A program made the translations under genes and the position numbers. A model generated the notes under the pieces. It saw nothing but the letters and a program-made list of their open reading frames with translations. It was not told where the DNA came from and ran no database searches. Below are positions 16,994 through 25,370 of a stretch of 64,000 bases of DNA, piece after piece; within the stretch, counting starts at the first letter, position 1; each line of letters begins with the position of its first letter. This DNA comes from Arthrobacter_H rhombi (GTDB lineage: Bacteria > Actinomycetota > Actinomycetes > Actinomycetales > Micrococcaceae), in assembly GCF_039526245.1 (NCBI RefSeq), contig NZ_BAAAIV010000012.1, positions 372,001 through 436,000 on the forward strand. Reading direction: 5' to 3'.

Positions 16994-18492
16994 ATGGACG
17001 ATGAACTCAAGCGGTTCCTGAGGAATTTCAACACGCTGGCTGACACGGCAGCGTCGTTGCAGATCGGCGCTCACCAGGGCGAATAGGTGTGGGACGCCGT
17101 GGAAGCGCATTTCGGATGCGGCTCCGCAGGAATTCCCGCGGTCACCGAGGAGTTCGGTGGGCATCGGCTGGCCGACGCCTCCATCCTGCTCTCCGGCATG
17201 GACGGAATCGAGCGGTTGGTGGGTGTCGGATCTGAGGAACGACACCACATGTCCTTGGGTGACCTTCTGCAAAACCGGCGTCACCACAGGGCACCGATCG
17301 CCGAGCCGGACTACCGAACCGTCGACGTCGGACCCGATCAGAATCACCGTATTGTCGACTACGGACTGTTCCTGGTGGACGGATCCCACGGGCGCTTGGC
17401 AGTGCTGCTGCGAGGCCCCAATCCCCAATTTGGCAGAGCCGCGGCCAACCTGGAGATCCTGGGTGAGCATGCAGAGCAGGTTGACGCTTTCACCGCCTGG
17501 TTCCGTGGGGAAATGCGGGCCCAAAGCATCTACCGCGGACACGTCGTTTCCTTCTCCGCCAACGAGTTCGAGCCCACAACTGGCGGCGTGACGTTTCATC
17601 GGCGGCCGCAGATGACGGCCGGAGACATCATCCTTGCGCCCGGAGTGCTGTCTTCGGTGGAACGCCAGGTGATCGAGCTCGGCCGGCAGAGGGCAGCGTT
17701 GCTGCGGGCCGGACAGCACCTGAAGCGCGGGGTGCTGCTGTACGGGCCACCAGGGACTGGCAAGACCCACATGGTGCGGTACCTGCTCTCGCGTTCGGAG
17801 GGGACCACGGCGATCCTGCTGTCTGCCGGGTCGCTCTCCCTGGTTGCCGAGGCCGCGCGGATGGCCAGGGCACTGCAGCCGGCCATCGTCGTCCTGGAGG
17901 ACTGCGATCTGGTGGCGGAAGATCGGGGCTTTGGCATGGGTTCCCAGCCACTCTTGTTCGAGTTGCTGGAAGCCATGGATGGACTCGACGCCGATGCTGA
18001 CGTTGCCTTCGTGCTCACCACCAATCGGGTGGAGACCTTGGAACGCGCCCTGGCTCAAAGACCGGGGCGCGTCGACCTGGCCGTCGAAATCCCGAAGCCC
18101 GGTGAAGCCGAGCGCCGGGCCTTGCTCGGGCTCTACGCGGGCCCCTCGGGTTCTCAGAGGATTGCGTCAATCGGGCGGCCGAACAGACCGATGGGACCAC
18201 TGCTTCGTTCGCCAAGGAACTCGTCAGGCGCTCCGTTTTGCGAGCGGCACTCCAGGACCGAGACGCCAGCGACGATGACCTGACGGCCTCCGTGGAGGAA
18301 CTGATGGCTGCCGAATCCGCACTCACGCGGAGCCTGCTGGGCGCCGGTAGCGTACCGAACTCGGAGGACGACGGGGTCCACGATTTCGGCGGTACCGGAG
18401 AGGCGCTGACCTACGGATCGTCCTTCGGCTGGGCACCGTCACCCGGAGCGGAATCACGGATCGCCGGGTTCACCGACGATACCGAAAGCTAG
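16994..18492 (+). pseudogene. AAA+ family ATPase, broken by a nonsense codon and a frameshift
   Basis: The gene starts at ATG 16994 (MDDELKRFLRNFN), but codon 31 is TAG (17084-17086), in frame with everything after it; a GTG follows at once. The ATPase core is intact: Walker A LYGPPGTGKTHMV, Walker B AIVVLEDCDLV, and FVLTTNRVETLERALAQRPGRVDL. After LLGLYAG the frame is wrong. The true C-terminus (EDCVNRAAEQTDG to DDTES, stop 18490-18492) is in another frame, restored by adding one C to the CCCC run at 18142-18145. The intact gene would encode about 500 residues. Translation from GTG 17087 could still give a core ATPase with a wrong tail. The natural partner is unknown. Confidence 0.8.
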
Positions 18493-18514
18493 CGCGGGGA
18501 CTCCGGCAGACGGC

Positions 18515-21049
18515 CTAGCCCAGCCGGCCCACACCCGTCACGGTGACCACTGCCGAGCCGGCCTCGTCCGAGTCCGCCAGGTTGACGACCGCGTCGATGC
18601 CCCAGTCGTTGTTCCCGGCGGGGTCCTTGAAGATCTGCCGGACCTTCCACTCGGTCCGCGTCGGGGTGATGATCAGCAGCTGGGGGCCGCGCGCCGCGGG
18701 GCCGTCGTCGATGTCGTCGTGCTCGTCGAAGTAGGCGTCCATGGCATCGGCCCAGGTATCGGCGTTGAACCCGTTGTGCCCATCGAGGTCCCCGAGCGTC
18801 CCGTCCTGCTCATCGGCGAAGAGCTGGACACGGCGGAACATCTCGTTGCGGACCATCACCCGGAAGGCCCGTTCATTGGAGGTCAACCGCTCCGGGGCCG
18901 GCGGGGTGATCTCGGCAGCCAGGTCCCCGGGCGCCTCGCCCTGGGAGAGTTTCTCCCACTCGTCGAGCAGCGAGGAGTCCGTCTGGCGGACGAGTTCGCC
19001 GAGCCATTCGATGAGGTCCTCCAGGTCCTCGCGCAACGCATCGCGGGGGACCGTCTGGCGCAGGGCCTTGAACGCGTCCGTGAGGTAGCGCAGCAGGATG
19101 CCCTCGGAGCGTGCCAGCGAGTAGAACTGGATGTACTCACCGAAGGACATGGCCCGCTCATACATGTCGCGCACCACCGATTTGGGGGAGAGCTCGAAGT
19201 CGCCCAGCCACGGGGCACCCTGGCGGTACGTCTCGAACGCCTGTCCCAGCAACTCGGCCAGCGGCTGGGCGTAGGTGACCTCATCCAGCGCGTTCATCCG
19301 CGCCTCGTATTCCATGCCCTCGGCCTTCATCGCCGCGACTGCCTCGCCGCGGGCCTTCTTCTCCTGGGCGTTGAGCACCTGGCGGGGCTTTTCCAAGGTG
19401 GCCTCGATGATGGAGACCACGTCCAGGGCGTAGGTGGGGGACTCGCGGTCCAGGAGTTCCAGGCTGGCCATGGCGAAGGGGGAGAGTGGCTGGTTCAGGG
19501 CGAAGTTCTGCTGCAGGTCCACGGTCAGGCGCAGTAGGTTGCCGTGCTCGTCGGGTTCGGACAGGCGCTCCACGACGCCGGTGGCCAGCAGTTCGCGCAG
19601 GATGCCCAGTGCCCGGCGGAGCAGGATGCGCTGCCGTGCCGGCGGCTCGTGGTTTTCCGTGAGCAGGCGTCGGGCGGCGGCGAAGGAGTTGCCGGGCCGC
19701 TCCAGGAGGTTGAGCAGCATGGAGTGGGTGACGGTGAACGACGACGTCAAGGGCTCGGGGATGGAGGCGACCATCTTGTCGAAGGTCTTCTCCGACCAGG
19801 AGACGAAGCCCTGCGGTGGTTTCTTCTTCACGACCTGGCGCAGCTTTTTCTGGTCGTCACCGAACTTGGCGACTGCCTTGGTCATCGCCTTCTTGTTCTC
19901 GATCGCGAACTCCGGGGCCTGGACCACCACGGTTCCCGCGGTGTCGTAGCCGGCGCGTCCGGCCCGGCCGGCGATCTGGTGGAATTCGCGGGCGTTTAGC
20001 GGGCGGGTGCGGATGCCGTCGTACTTGGACAGGGCGGTGAGCATGACCGTGCGGATCGGGACGTTGATGCCCACGCCCAGGGTGTCGGTCCCGCAGATGA
20101 CCTTGAGCAACCCGGCCTGGGCCAGCTGCTCCACCAGGCGGCGGTATTTGGGCAGCATGCCGGCATGGTGGACGCCGATCCCGTGGCGGACCAGGCGGTT
20201 CAGTGTCTTGCCGAAGCCGGTGGCGAAGCGGAATCCGGCAATGAGCTCGGAGATCCGGTCCTTCTCCTCGCGGGTGCAGACGTTGATGCTCATCAGGGAC
20301 TGGGCGCGGTCGATGGCCTCGAGCTGGCTGAAGTGCACCACGTACACGGGCGACTGGTGGGTGGCCAGCAGCTCCTCCATCGCCTCCTGGACCGGCTCTT
20401 CCGAATAGTAGTTGTGCAGCGGGATCGGGCGCTCGGCATTGGCCACCGTGGTGGTTTGCCGGCCGGTGCGCAGGGTGAGCTCGTCCTCGAAGCGGGTGAC
20501 GTCACCCAGGGTGGCCGACATCAGCAGGAACTGGGCCTGCGGCAGTTCCAACAGGGGCACCTGCCAGGCCCATCCGCGCTGCGGGTCGGAGTAGAAGTGG
20601 AACTCGTCCATGACGACGGGGCCCAGGTCGGCTTCCTTGCCCTCACGCAGGGCGACGTTGGCCAGGATCTCAGCCGTGCAGCAGATGATCGGGGCGTCCT
20701 GGTTCACGGACGAGTCACCCGTGACCATGCCGACGTTCTCCGCGCCGAAGATATCGCACAGGGCGAAGAACTTCTCGGAAACCAACGCCTTGATCGGTGC
20801 CGTGTAGTAGCTGCGTTCGCCACGGGCCAGCGCATGGAAATGTGCGGCAACAGCCACCAGGGACTTGCCCGAACCCGTCGGGGTGGCCAGGATGACGTTG
20901 TTCCCCTCGACGATCTCCATCACCGCCTCGTCCTGCGCCGGATACAGCGAGATCCCGCGGTCCTCGGTCCAGGTCAGGAAGGAGGCGTAGGTGGATTCGG
21001 CGGTCGCCCCGCGTGGTGGCGCATCGGGCAGGAGCTCAGTCAGTTTCAT
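18515..21049 (-). CDS. SKI2-like DEAD/DEAH-box RNA helicase (DUF3516)
   Basis: This 844-residue superfamily 2 helicase probably remodels structured RNA in decay or ribosome assembly. The N-terminal half carries Walker A (ATPTGSGKSLVA), the DEFH box (VMDEFHFYSD), motif III (LLMSATLGD) and motif VI (QIAGRAGRAGYD). HHAGMLPKYRRLVEQL is typical of the Ski2/Mtr4 group. The C-terminal third is the DUF3516 domain common in Actinobacteria. TAGGCT lies 9 bases before the ATG, so the leader is at most a couple of bases. It is convergent with the AAA+ pseudogene. Confidence 0.93.
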   Translation of the reverse strand: MKLTELLPDAPPRGATAESTYASFLTWTEDRGISLYPAQDEAVMEIVEGNNVILATPTGSGKSLVAVAAHFHALARGERSYYTAPIKALVSEKFFALCDIFGAENVGMVTGDSSVNQDAPIICCTAEILANVALREGKEADLGPVVMDEFHFYSDPQRGWAWQVPLLELPQAQFLLMSATLGDVTRFEDELTLRTGRQTTTVANAERPIPLHNYYSEEPVQEAMEELLATHQSPVYVVHFSQLEAIDRAQSLMSINVCTREEKDRISELIAGFRFATGFGKTLNRLVRHGIGVHHAGMLPKYRRLVEQLAQAGLLKVICGTDTLGVGINVPIRTVMLTALSKYDGIRTRPLNAREFHQIAGRAGRAGYDTAGTVVVQAPEFAIENKKAMTKAVAKFGDDQKKLRQVVKKKPPQGFVSWSEKTFDKMVASIPEPLTSSFTVTHSMLLNLLERPGNSFAAARRLLTENHEPPARQRILLRRALGILRELLATGVVERLSEPDEHGNLLRLTVDLQQNFALNQPLSPFAMASLELLDRESPTYALDVVSIIEATLEKPRQVLNAQEKKARGEAVAAMKAEGMEYEARMNALDEVTYAQPLAELLGQAFETYRQGAPWLGDFELSPKSVVRDMYERAMSFGEYIQFYSLARSEGILLRYLTDAFKALRQTVPRDALREDLEDLIEWLGELVRQTDSSLLDEWEKLSQGEAPGDLAAEITPPAPERLTSNERAFRVMVRNEMFRRVQLFADEQDGTLGDLDGHNGFNADTWADAMDAYFDEHDDIDDGPAARGPQLLIITPTRTEWKVRQIFKDPAGNNDWGIDAVVNLADSDEAGSAVVTVTGVGRLG

Positions 21050-21058
21050 GATGCAACC

Positions 21059-21064
21059 AGCCTA
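21059..21064 (-). promoter_or_regulatory. -10 element for the helicase gene
   Basis: TAGGCT on the minus strand, 9 bases before ATG 21049; a near-leaderless arrangement. Confidence 0.4.
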
Positions 21065-21302
21065 TCTCCCACAAGGCACGACGGCGGTGCCGGGCCAGGT
21101 GCGGTGCTGGCGGTACCAGCAGGGCAGTGGTGCCGGTTGTGGTTGTCCCGTTTGGCCGAACCTTCACCGGGCATTACATGCGGGACTCATCGGAACTGGT
21201 GGCTCGCCATGACGTCGTCATGAATGTCTAGTCCTAATGATGTCCTGCCGGTCCCGGTGGACGACCGTTTACCGGGCGCCATTTCGCTGTGCTCCGAACG
21301 GC

Positions 21303-21791
21303 TTAGCGAGCTCGAGGTGGCAAGAGACCTATGCACTCACTTCGAAGCGGTGTGAGGATGGCCTCCGTGAGGTCCTCCAGCTGGTTCAGTTGCTGATGGT
21401 CGAGAAGCTCGAACACTCGGGCACGGACTTCCGCGACGTAACCAGGCTCAACTTGGTCCAGAAGGCTCGCCCCCTCCGGCGTCAGCCTCGCGAGAGTTTT
21501 GCGCGCATCTGCTGGGTCCGCGCTTCGCGCGAGAAGATTTCGCTTCTCCAGCCGCCCGACAATCCGTGACAGGTGCGATGGCGTCACACTGGCAGTGGCA
21601 GCCAGGCGGCTCATGTGAATTTCGCGGTCCTCGCTCAGCGACAGACAACGCAGTACCCCGTACTCGGCGTGGCTGAGATCGGCGGATCCTGCCAGGTAGG
21701 TATCCAACTCCGCGGGAAGCCACATCATGACGCCCACCAGCAAGGACCACGTCCGGTCCTGTTGCGGCGAAAGGCGATCTGAAACTGGCAT
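21303..21791 (-). CDS. MarR family transcriptional regulator
   Basis: This 162-residue winged-helix dimeric repressor has its recognition region at about residues 65-100 (MSRLAATASVTPSHLSRIVG) and a wing with RSADPADARKTLARLT. Members usually bind palindromes in divergent promoters and release DNA on binding phenolic or oxidising compounds. ATG 21791 (MPVSDRLSPQ) is chosen because TATGAT lies exactly 6 bases upstream; a GTG two codons earlier abuts that hexamer. It diverges from the quinone-oxidoreductase-like gene, which is its likely target. The ligand is unknown. Confidence 0.9.
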   Translation of the reverse strand: MPVSDRLSPQQDRTWSLLVGVMMWLPAELDTYLAGSADLSHAEYGVLRCLSLSEDREIHMSRLAATASVTPSHLSRIVGRLEKRNLLARSADPADARKTLARLTPEGASLLDQVEPGYVAEVRARVFELLDHQQLNQLEDLTEAILTPLRSECIGLLPPRAR

Positions 21792-21797
21792 GGTCAC

Positions 21798-21803
21798 ATC
21801 ATA
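21798..21803 (-). promoter_or_regulatory. -10 element for leaderless marR-type gene
   Basis: TATGAT on the minus strand, 6 bases, then ATG 21791. It overlaps the palindrome TAACGTTA at 21802-21809. Confidence 0.55.
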
Positions 21804-21865
21804 ACGTTACTTGCTGCGGAAAGGAATTCGGAGTAGCGTCATTTTCCGCAGCAAGCATTTGCTGC
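21802..21865. promoter_or_regulatory. Probable MarR operator array in the divergent promoter
   Basis: A 13-base arm at 21810-21822 (CTTGCTGCGGAAA) is repeated in perfect inversion at 21843-21855. A second palindrome, GCAGCAA-GCAT-TTGCTGC, spans 21848-21865. TTGCTGC or its complement thus occurs three times. TTGCTG (21811-21816), 17 bases and TAGCGT (21834-21839) form the likely promoter of the oxidoreductase gene, so a bound repressor would cover it. Confidence 0.6.
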
Positions 21866-21893
21866 ATGTTCCTCACCAGAAAGCAGAAATGAC

Positions 21894-22796
21894 ATGCGCG
21901 CTGCCCGCTTCCACGCATACGGCCCTCCCGACGTTCTCGTCATTGAGGACGCGCCGGAACCACATGCCAGTGAAGGTTCGATTCGGATCAAGGTGCACGC
22001 CACGAGCGTGAATCCCATCGATGTCATCGTGCGCGCCGGTCATCTGGACCAGTTCCTGCCGCTGACCCTGCCCGCCATCCCGGGTCGGGACGCTGTCGGT
22101 GTCGTCGACGAGCTCGGCCCGGGTGTGACAGATACCCAGGTGGGCGACGTCGTGTTCGGACTGGGCGGGGTCAGTGACACTACTGCCGAGTTTGCGATCC
22201 TGACTGCATGGAGCCCAGTCCCCGAGGGATGGTCGACTGCGCAGGCTGCCGCGGCGGGGCTCGCGTCCGTCACCGCCGCAGGTGTTATTGAAGCGTTGGG
22301 TGACCTGAGCGGCAGGACATTCCTCATCGAGGGTGCTTCCGGTGCCGTAGGCAGTGCAGCCGCAGCGTTCGCCCTCGCGGCCGGTGCCACCGTCATCGGC
22401 ACAGGGCGCGAGAGCAACCATCCGTACCTGGAGTCGCTCGGTATTCTCCCAACAACATACGGTCCGGGGCTGGCCGAGCGTGTGGCTGTCCTCGCGCCCG
22501 GCGGGGTGGACGCCGCCCTGCATGCGGCCCCGTCCGACTCGTTACCTGACCTGTTGAGCATCGTGGGGGACACCTCCCGGGTAGTCACCGTCATAGACGA
22601 CCAGGGCGCTGCGCAACTCGGCATCAGAAAGGTCGACGCCCGCAACGACTCGGCCCTCCTGCGGTATGCCGCTGCGCTCGGACGGGAAGGGCTCTACACG
22701 CCCCGCGTCAACCATGAGCTCTCTCTGCGGGACATCATCGAAGCCCACAGCCTGGCCGAAAACGGCGTGGGCAAGGTCGTCATCATGCAGCCCTGA
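21894..22796 (+). CDS. Zinc-independent NADP-dependent alcohol dehydrogenase / quinone oxidoreductase-like protein (MDR family)
   Basis: This 300-residue member of the medium-chain reductase superfamily, quinone oxidoreductase (QOR) branch, uses NADPH to reduce quinones or enones. The GroES-like N-terminus has HATSVNPIDVIVRAG and IPGRDAVGVVDELG. The cofactor fold has LIEGASGAVGSAAAAFA (GxxGxxG-type). Catalytic zinc ligands are absent, as in the QOR group. AGAAAG precedes ATG 21894 and the transcript has a leader of about 45 bases, unlike its neighbours. Control by the divergent MarR protein is likely. Confidence 0.87.
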   Translation: MRAARFHAYGPPDVLVIEDAPEPHASEGSIRIKVHATSVNPIDVIVRAGHLDQFLPLTLPAIPGRDAVGVVDELGPGVTDTQVGDVVFGLGGVSDTTAEFAILTAWSPVPEGWSTAQAAAAGLASVTAAGVIEALGDLSGRTFLIEGASGAVGSAAAAFALAAGATVIGTGRESNHPYLESLGILPTTYGPGLAERVAVLAPGGVDAALHAAPSDSLPDLLSIVGDTSRVVTVIDDQGAAQLGIRKVDARNDSALLRYAAALGREGLYTPRVNHELSLRDIIEAHSLAENGVGKVVIMQP

Positions 22797-23018
22797 CCGC
22801 CGCGTCATGCTCGTTTCGCGGGACTGGGCCAACAGCGTTGAAGGATGCGCGCCGGGCGCGCGATGACGTCAAACACCATTCACACGAAGCCACGTCGCGA
22901 CAAGTGGGCCCGTAGACTGTTCCGCTTGCGGAGACGGCACCTGCCCTTGAGTGACGGGGGCCTTGCCGCCCCACGAGTGCCACAGTAGGGGCCCGGGACG
23001 GTCGACGGTCCTGAAGTA

Positions 23019-23627
23019 CTAGCTAGGCCGCACCAGATCGAAGCGGCCCTCGGCAAGGACCTCGAAGTAGGCACTTGGTCCGCCTGCGCGCAGAACCGGC
23101 TGGGCGAAGGCCGTCTGGTATATGCCGTTGGGAATCAGGGATTCATCGATGTGCACCGCGATGACTTCCCCGATCGTGAGTACGCCGGTAGACGTTTGCC
23201 CGTCTGACCCGCGCAAGGGAATGACGTCACTGACCCGGCATTCGAAGCTCACGGGCGAGGCTGCGACCCGCGGGGCACTGATATCTACGGAATCGGCGGC
23301 TTCCAAACCGGATGCGACGAATTCATCTACTTCGGACGTCGTCGATGTTGCGTTCATCTGTTCTGCCAGGGCGCGCGTGACAAGGTTCCAGGTGAATTCT
23401 CCCGTCAGCTCGGCATTGCGCGCGGTGTGCTTGCTCTCGGTACTTGAGAAGCCGATGAGCGGCGGCGTGTAGGAGAACGCATTGAAGAAGCTGTATGGCG
23501 CGAGGTTGCGAACTCCAGCCGGGGAAAGCGTGCCGATCCAGCCTATGGGACGCGGCCCGACAATGGCGTTGAACGGATCGTGCGGAAGCCGGTGGCCTTC
23601 TGCTGGGCGGTAGAAGTGCGAAGTCAT
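23019..23627 (-). CDS. Flavin reductase-like (FMN-binding split barrel) protein
   Basis: This 202-residue protein of the DIM6/NTAB flavin reductase family binds FMN and reduces free flavin or acts in oxidoreduction. The signature is visible in IVGPRPIGWIGTLS and NLAPYSFFNAFSYTPPLIGF. ATG 23627 (MTSHFYRPAEG) is preferred to the in-frame TTG four codons earlier. It has no oxygenase partner next to it, so the electron acceptor is unknown. It sits between the MarR-controlled reductase and the TmrB-like gene, all apparently non-core. Confidence 0.85.
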   Translation of the reverse strand: MTSHFYRPAEGHRLPHDPFNAIVGPRPIGWIGTLSPAGVRNLAPYSFFNAFSYTPPLIGFSSTESKHTARNAELTGEFTWNLVTRALAEQMNATSTTSEVDEFVASGLEAADSVDISAPRVAASPVSFECRVSDVIPLRGSDGQTSTGVLTIGEVIAVHIDESLIPNGIYQTAFAQPVLRAGGPSAYFEVLAEGRFDLVRPS

Positions 23628-23888
23628 GTGCTTAGTCAATCATCCATCGGACAGGACCGACTCGTTCTCTCCAGGCAGGCAATATCCCCCGGGTCCCACG
23701 GAAAATACCTGCGACCCCACGCTCGTCCTGGGGGTGATGAAAAGGCTGGTCCGTGCTGCCCGGTTCGATGCCAGTGCAGCGCCGCTTGAACATGGATATA
23801 TGACGATGGACGAGTTGGCTGGTGTCCCGTATGCCGTTCCCCTTACGGGCACGCTTCTGGGCTTAGCAACGAGGACACTTTGCCACAC

Positions 23889-23894
23889 TAGAGT
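23889..23894 (+). promoter_or_regulatory. -10 element for the leaderless TmrB-like gene
   Basis: TAGAGT, 7 bases, then ATG 23902. Confidence 0.5.
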
Positions 23895-23901
23895 TCGGTC
23901 C

Positions 23902-24426
23902 ATGATCGTTTGGCTCAACGGCACCCACGGATCGGGAAAGACAACAACGAGTGCGCTCGTTCAGCGAATGCTGCCTGACTCTCGCATTCTCGACGCTGAA
24001 AAGGTCGGCGAGGTGCTCATGGACGTTAGGCCCGGGCTACCTGAAACGGGCAACTTCCAACACTGGGAGCCATGGCGGCCGCTCGTTGTCGAAACCGCGC
24101 GGCGCGTGCTTGAGTTCACCGGAGGCACCCTCGTGATGCCGATGACTGTCCTGGTCGAGCCTTATTGGCGAGAGATCAGCGACGGTCTGACCGGGCACGG
24201 CATTCCGATCCGGCATTTCGTGCTTCATGCCGACCAAGCGACGCTGCGCGATCGAATACAGAATGATCAAGATATGGGCCCCTCAGCGTTCCGCTTCGCA
24301 TATCTGGAGCCATACGCTGAGGCCGCCCGTACCTGGCTCCACAACGACGCCGAAGTCATCGACACCACAGACATCACACCGCACCAAGCTGCCCGGCACA
24401 TCGCGGACTCGGTGCTTGGCCGCTGA
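23902..24426 (+). CDS. TmrB-like ATP-binding protein
   Basis: This 174-residue P-loop protein has MIVWLNGTHGSGKTTTSALV at its N-terminus and PMTVLVEPYWREI near the middle. The pattern matches TmrB, the tunicamycin-resistance protein of Bacillus subtilis, and the small AAA/zeta-toxin-like kinases. TmrB is thought to bind and sequester tunicamycin. HFVLHADQATLRDRI fits the lid region of small-molecule kinases. ATG 23902 is fixed by the TAGAGT-N7 promoter; the open frame back to 23626 has poor coding character. Resistance in this organism is inference only. Confidence 0.75.
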   Translation: MIVWLNGTHGSGKTTTSALVQRMLPDSRILDAEKVGEVLMDVRPGLPETGNFQHWEPWRPLVVETARRVLEFTGGTLVMPMTVLVEPYWREISDGLTGHGIPIRHFVLHADQATLRDRIQNDQDMGPSAFRFAYLEPYAEAARTWLHNDAEVIDTTDITPHQAARHIADSVLGR

Positions 24427-24775
24427 AGGTGCTGGCTTCCGGCATGCCAGTTTTCCTCTCTGCGTCTCGAGCGGAAGACTAGCGTGAAGTAGTTATTGGC
24501 TTCCGCATCCCACGATGGCTCAGCTGTTGCCGCAGTTGGCCGAGCTCGGCCTCCGGGACAGGCGAACCGGCAAAATTGGGTTCTTGACCCTCCGTGGGGG
24601 GCGTCGATGGCCAATTGCCTGGCCACTGGGTATCGACGAGCCACTTGTCGAACCATCACATCTGGTGAATCCACATAGGTGGATGCCACCGTACCGGGGA
24701 GGCGAACACGGCAAGTGTTCCGTGGGGAATCGGTGCAGAGCGGTTGCCCTGCACGGGCCGGCTTGTGAGCTTCAG
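24427..24775. other. Intergenic stretch without a convincing gene; possible decayed fragment
   Basis: This 349-base gap has no intact gene I can support. On the minus strand, one frame reads 58 codons (WFDKWLVDTQWPGNWP onward) to a TAG at 24479-24481. A TGA at 24656-24658 separates it from 39 open codons upstream in the same frame. The composition is protein-like, so it may be a gene remnant, but chance cannot be excluded. Confidence 0.25.
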
Positions 24776-25204
24776 TTACGGCGCTTGACGAAGCGGCCTG
24801 GTTCGCTGCTTCCAGAGCCCGTCCCAATGCTTCGGGTATTCAAAGGGCTGAACAATTACTTGCACGTCGTCGTCGTGCCTGATGACTCCAGGACGATTCG
24901 AGCGAAGCTCGACCCAAGGAATCTTGTAGTTGTCCAGCAGGGCCAGATACTCCCGGCACATGTCCAGTAGATGTGTGGCCGACGATTTGAACCAAGCGGA
25001 GGCGTCGCCGACGGCGTAGCAATCGGGAGACTTGATCGTGGGGTCCGGATAGAGGGCATTCGCCGTGCGGTTGGCTTCTCGGTGCCACGCCAAGTCGGCG
25101 TCGGAGAGCATCCCCTTGGCTGCCAGCCCATTCGCCAGGGCAAATACTCCAGGGAATGTTCCGCGGCGGTTGGGAACAGCACTCTGAAAACGAACGTAAT
25201 CCAT
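24776..25204 (-). CDS. Conserved hypothetical protein
   Basis: This encodes 142 residues beginning MDYVRFQSAVPNRRGTFPG. It is soluble and rich in aromatic residues, with a conserved-looking C-terminal motif (PWVELRSNRPGVIRHDDDVQ). I recognise it as a type of small actinobacterial protein of unknown function. TAGGAT stands 7 bases before ATG 25204, which decides the start; the open frame back to 25282 is ignored. Nothing nearby suggests a role. Confidence 0.65.
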   Translation of the reverse strand: MDYVRFQSAVPNRRGTFPGVFALANGLAAKGMLSDADLAWHREANRTANALYPDPTIKSPDCYAVGDASAWFKSSATHLLDMCREYLALLDNYKIPWVELRSNRPGVIRHDDDVQVIVQPFEYPKHWDGLWKQRTRPLRQAP

Positions 25205-25211
25205 GAACCGA

Positions 25212-25217
25212 ATCCTA
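25212..25217 (-). promoter_or_regulatory. -10 element for the leaderless hypothetical gene
   Basis: TAGGAT on the minus strand, 7 bases, then ATG 25204. Confidence 0.5.
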
Positions 25218-25358
25218 TTCAGCTTCGGGGCGGGTGACGTGCTTGCGACACCGGCGGCATGGCGGTGTCCGCATGGAGCCACCCCCGAGTTTCAGCCGGG
25301 TCGACGGCCGAAACGGGGAGATATTCAAGCGGCGCGAACGCGGACCGCCCGGACTGGA

Positions 25359-25364
25359 TAGTCT
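25359..25364 (+). promoter_or_regulatory. -10 element for leaderless tam
   Basis: TAGTCT, 6 bases, then ATG 25371. Confidence 0.55.
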
Positions 25365-25370
25365 GTCCCC

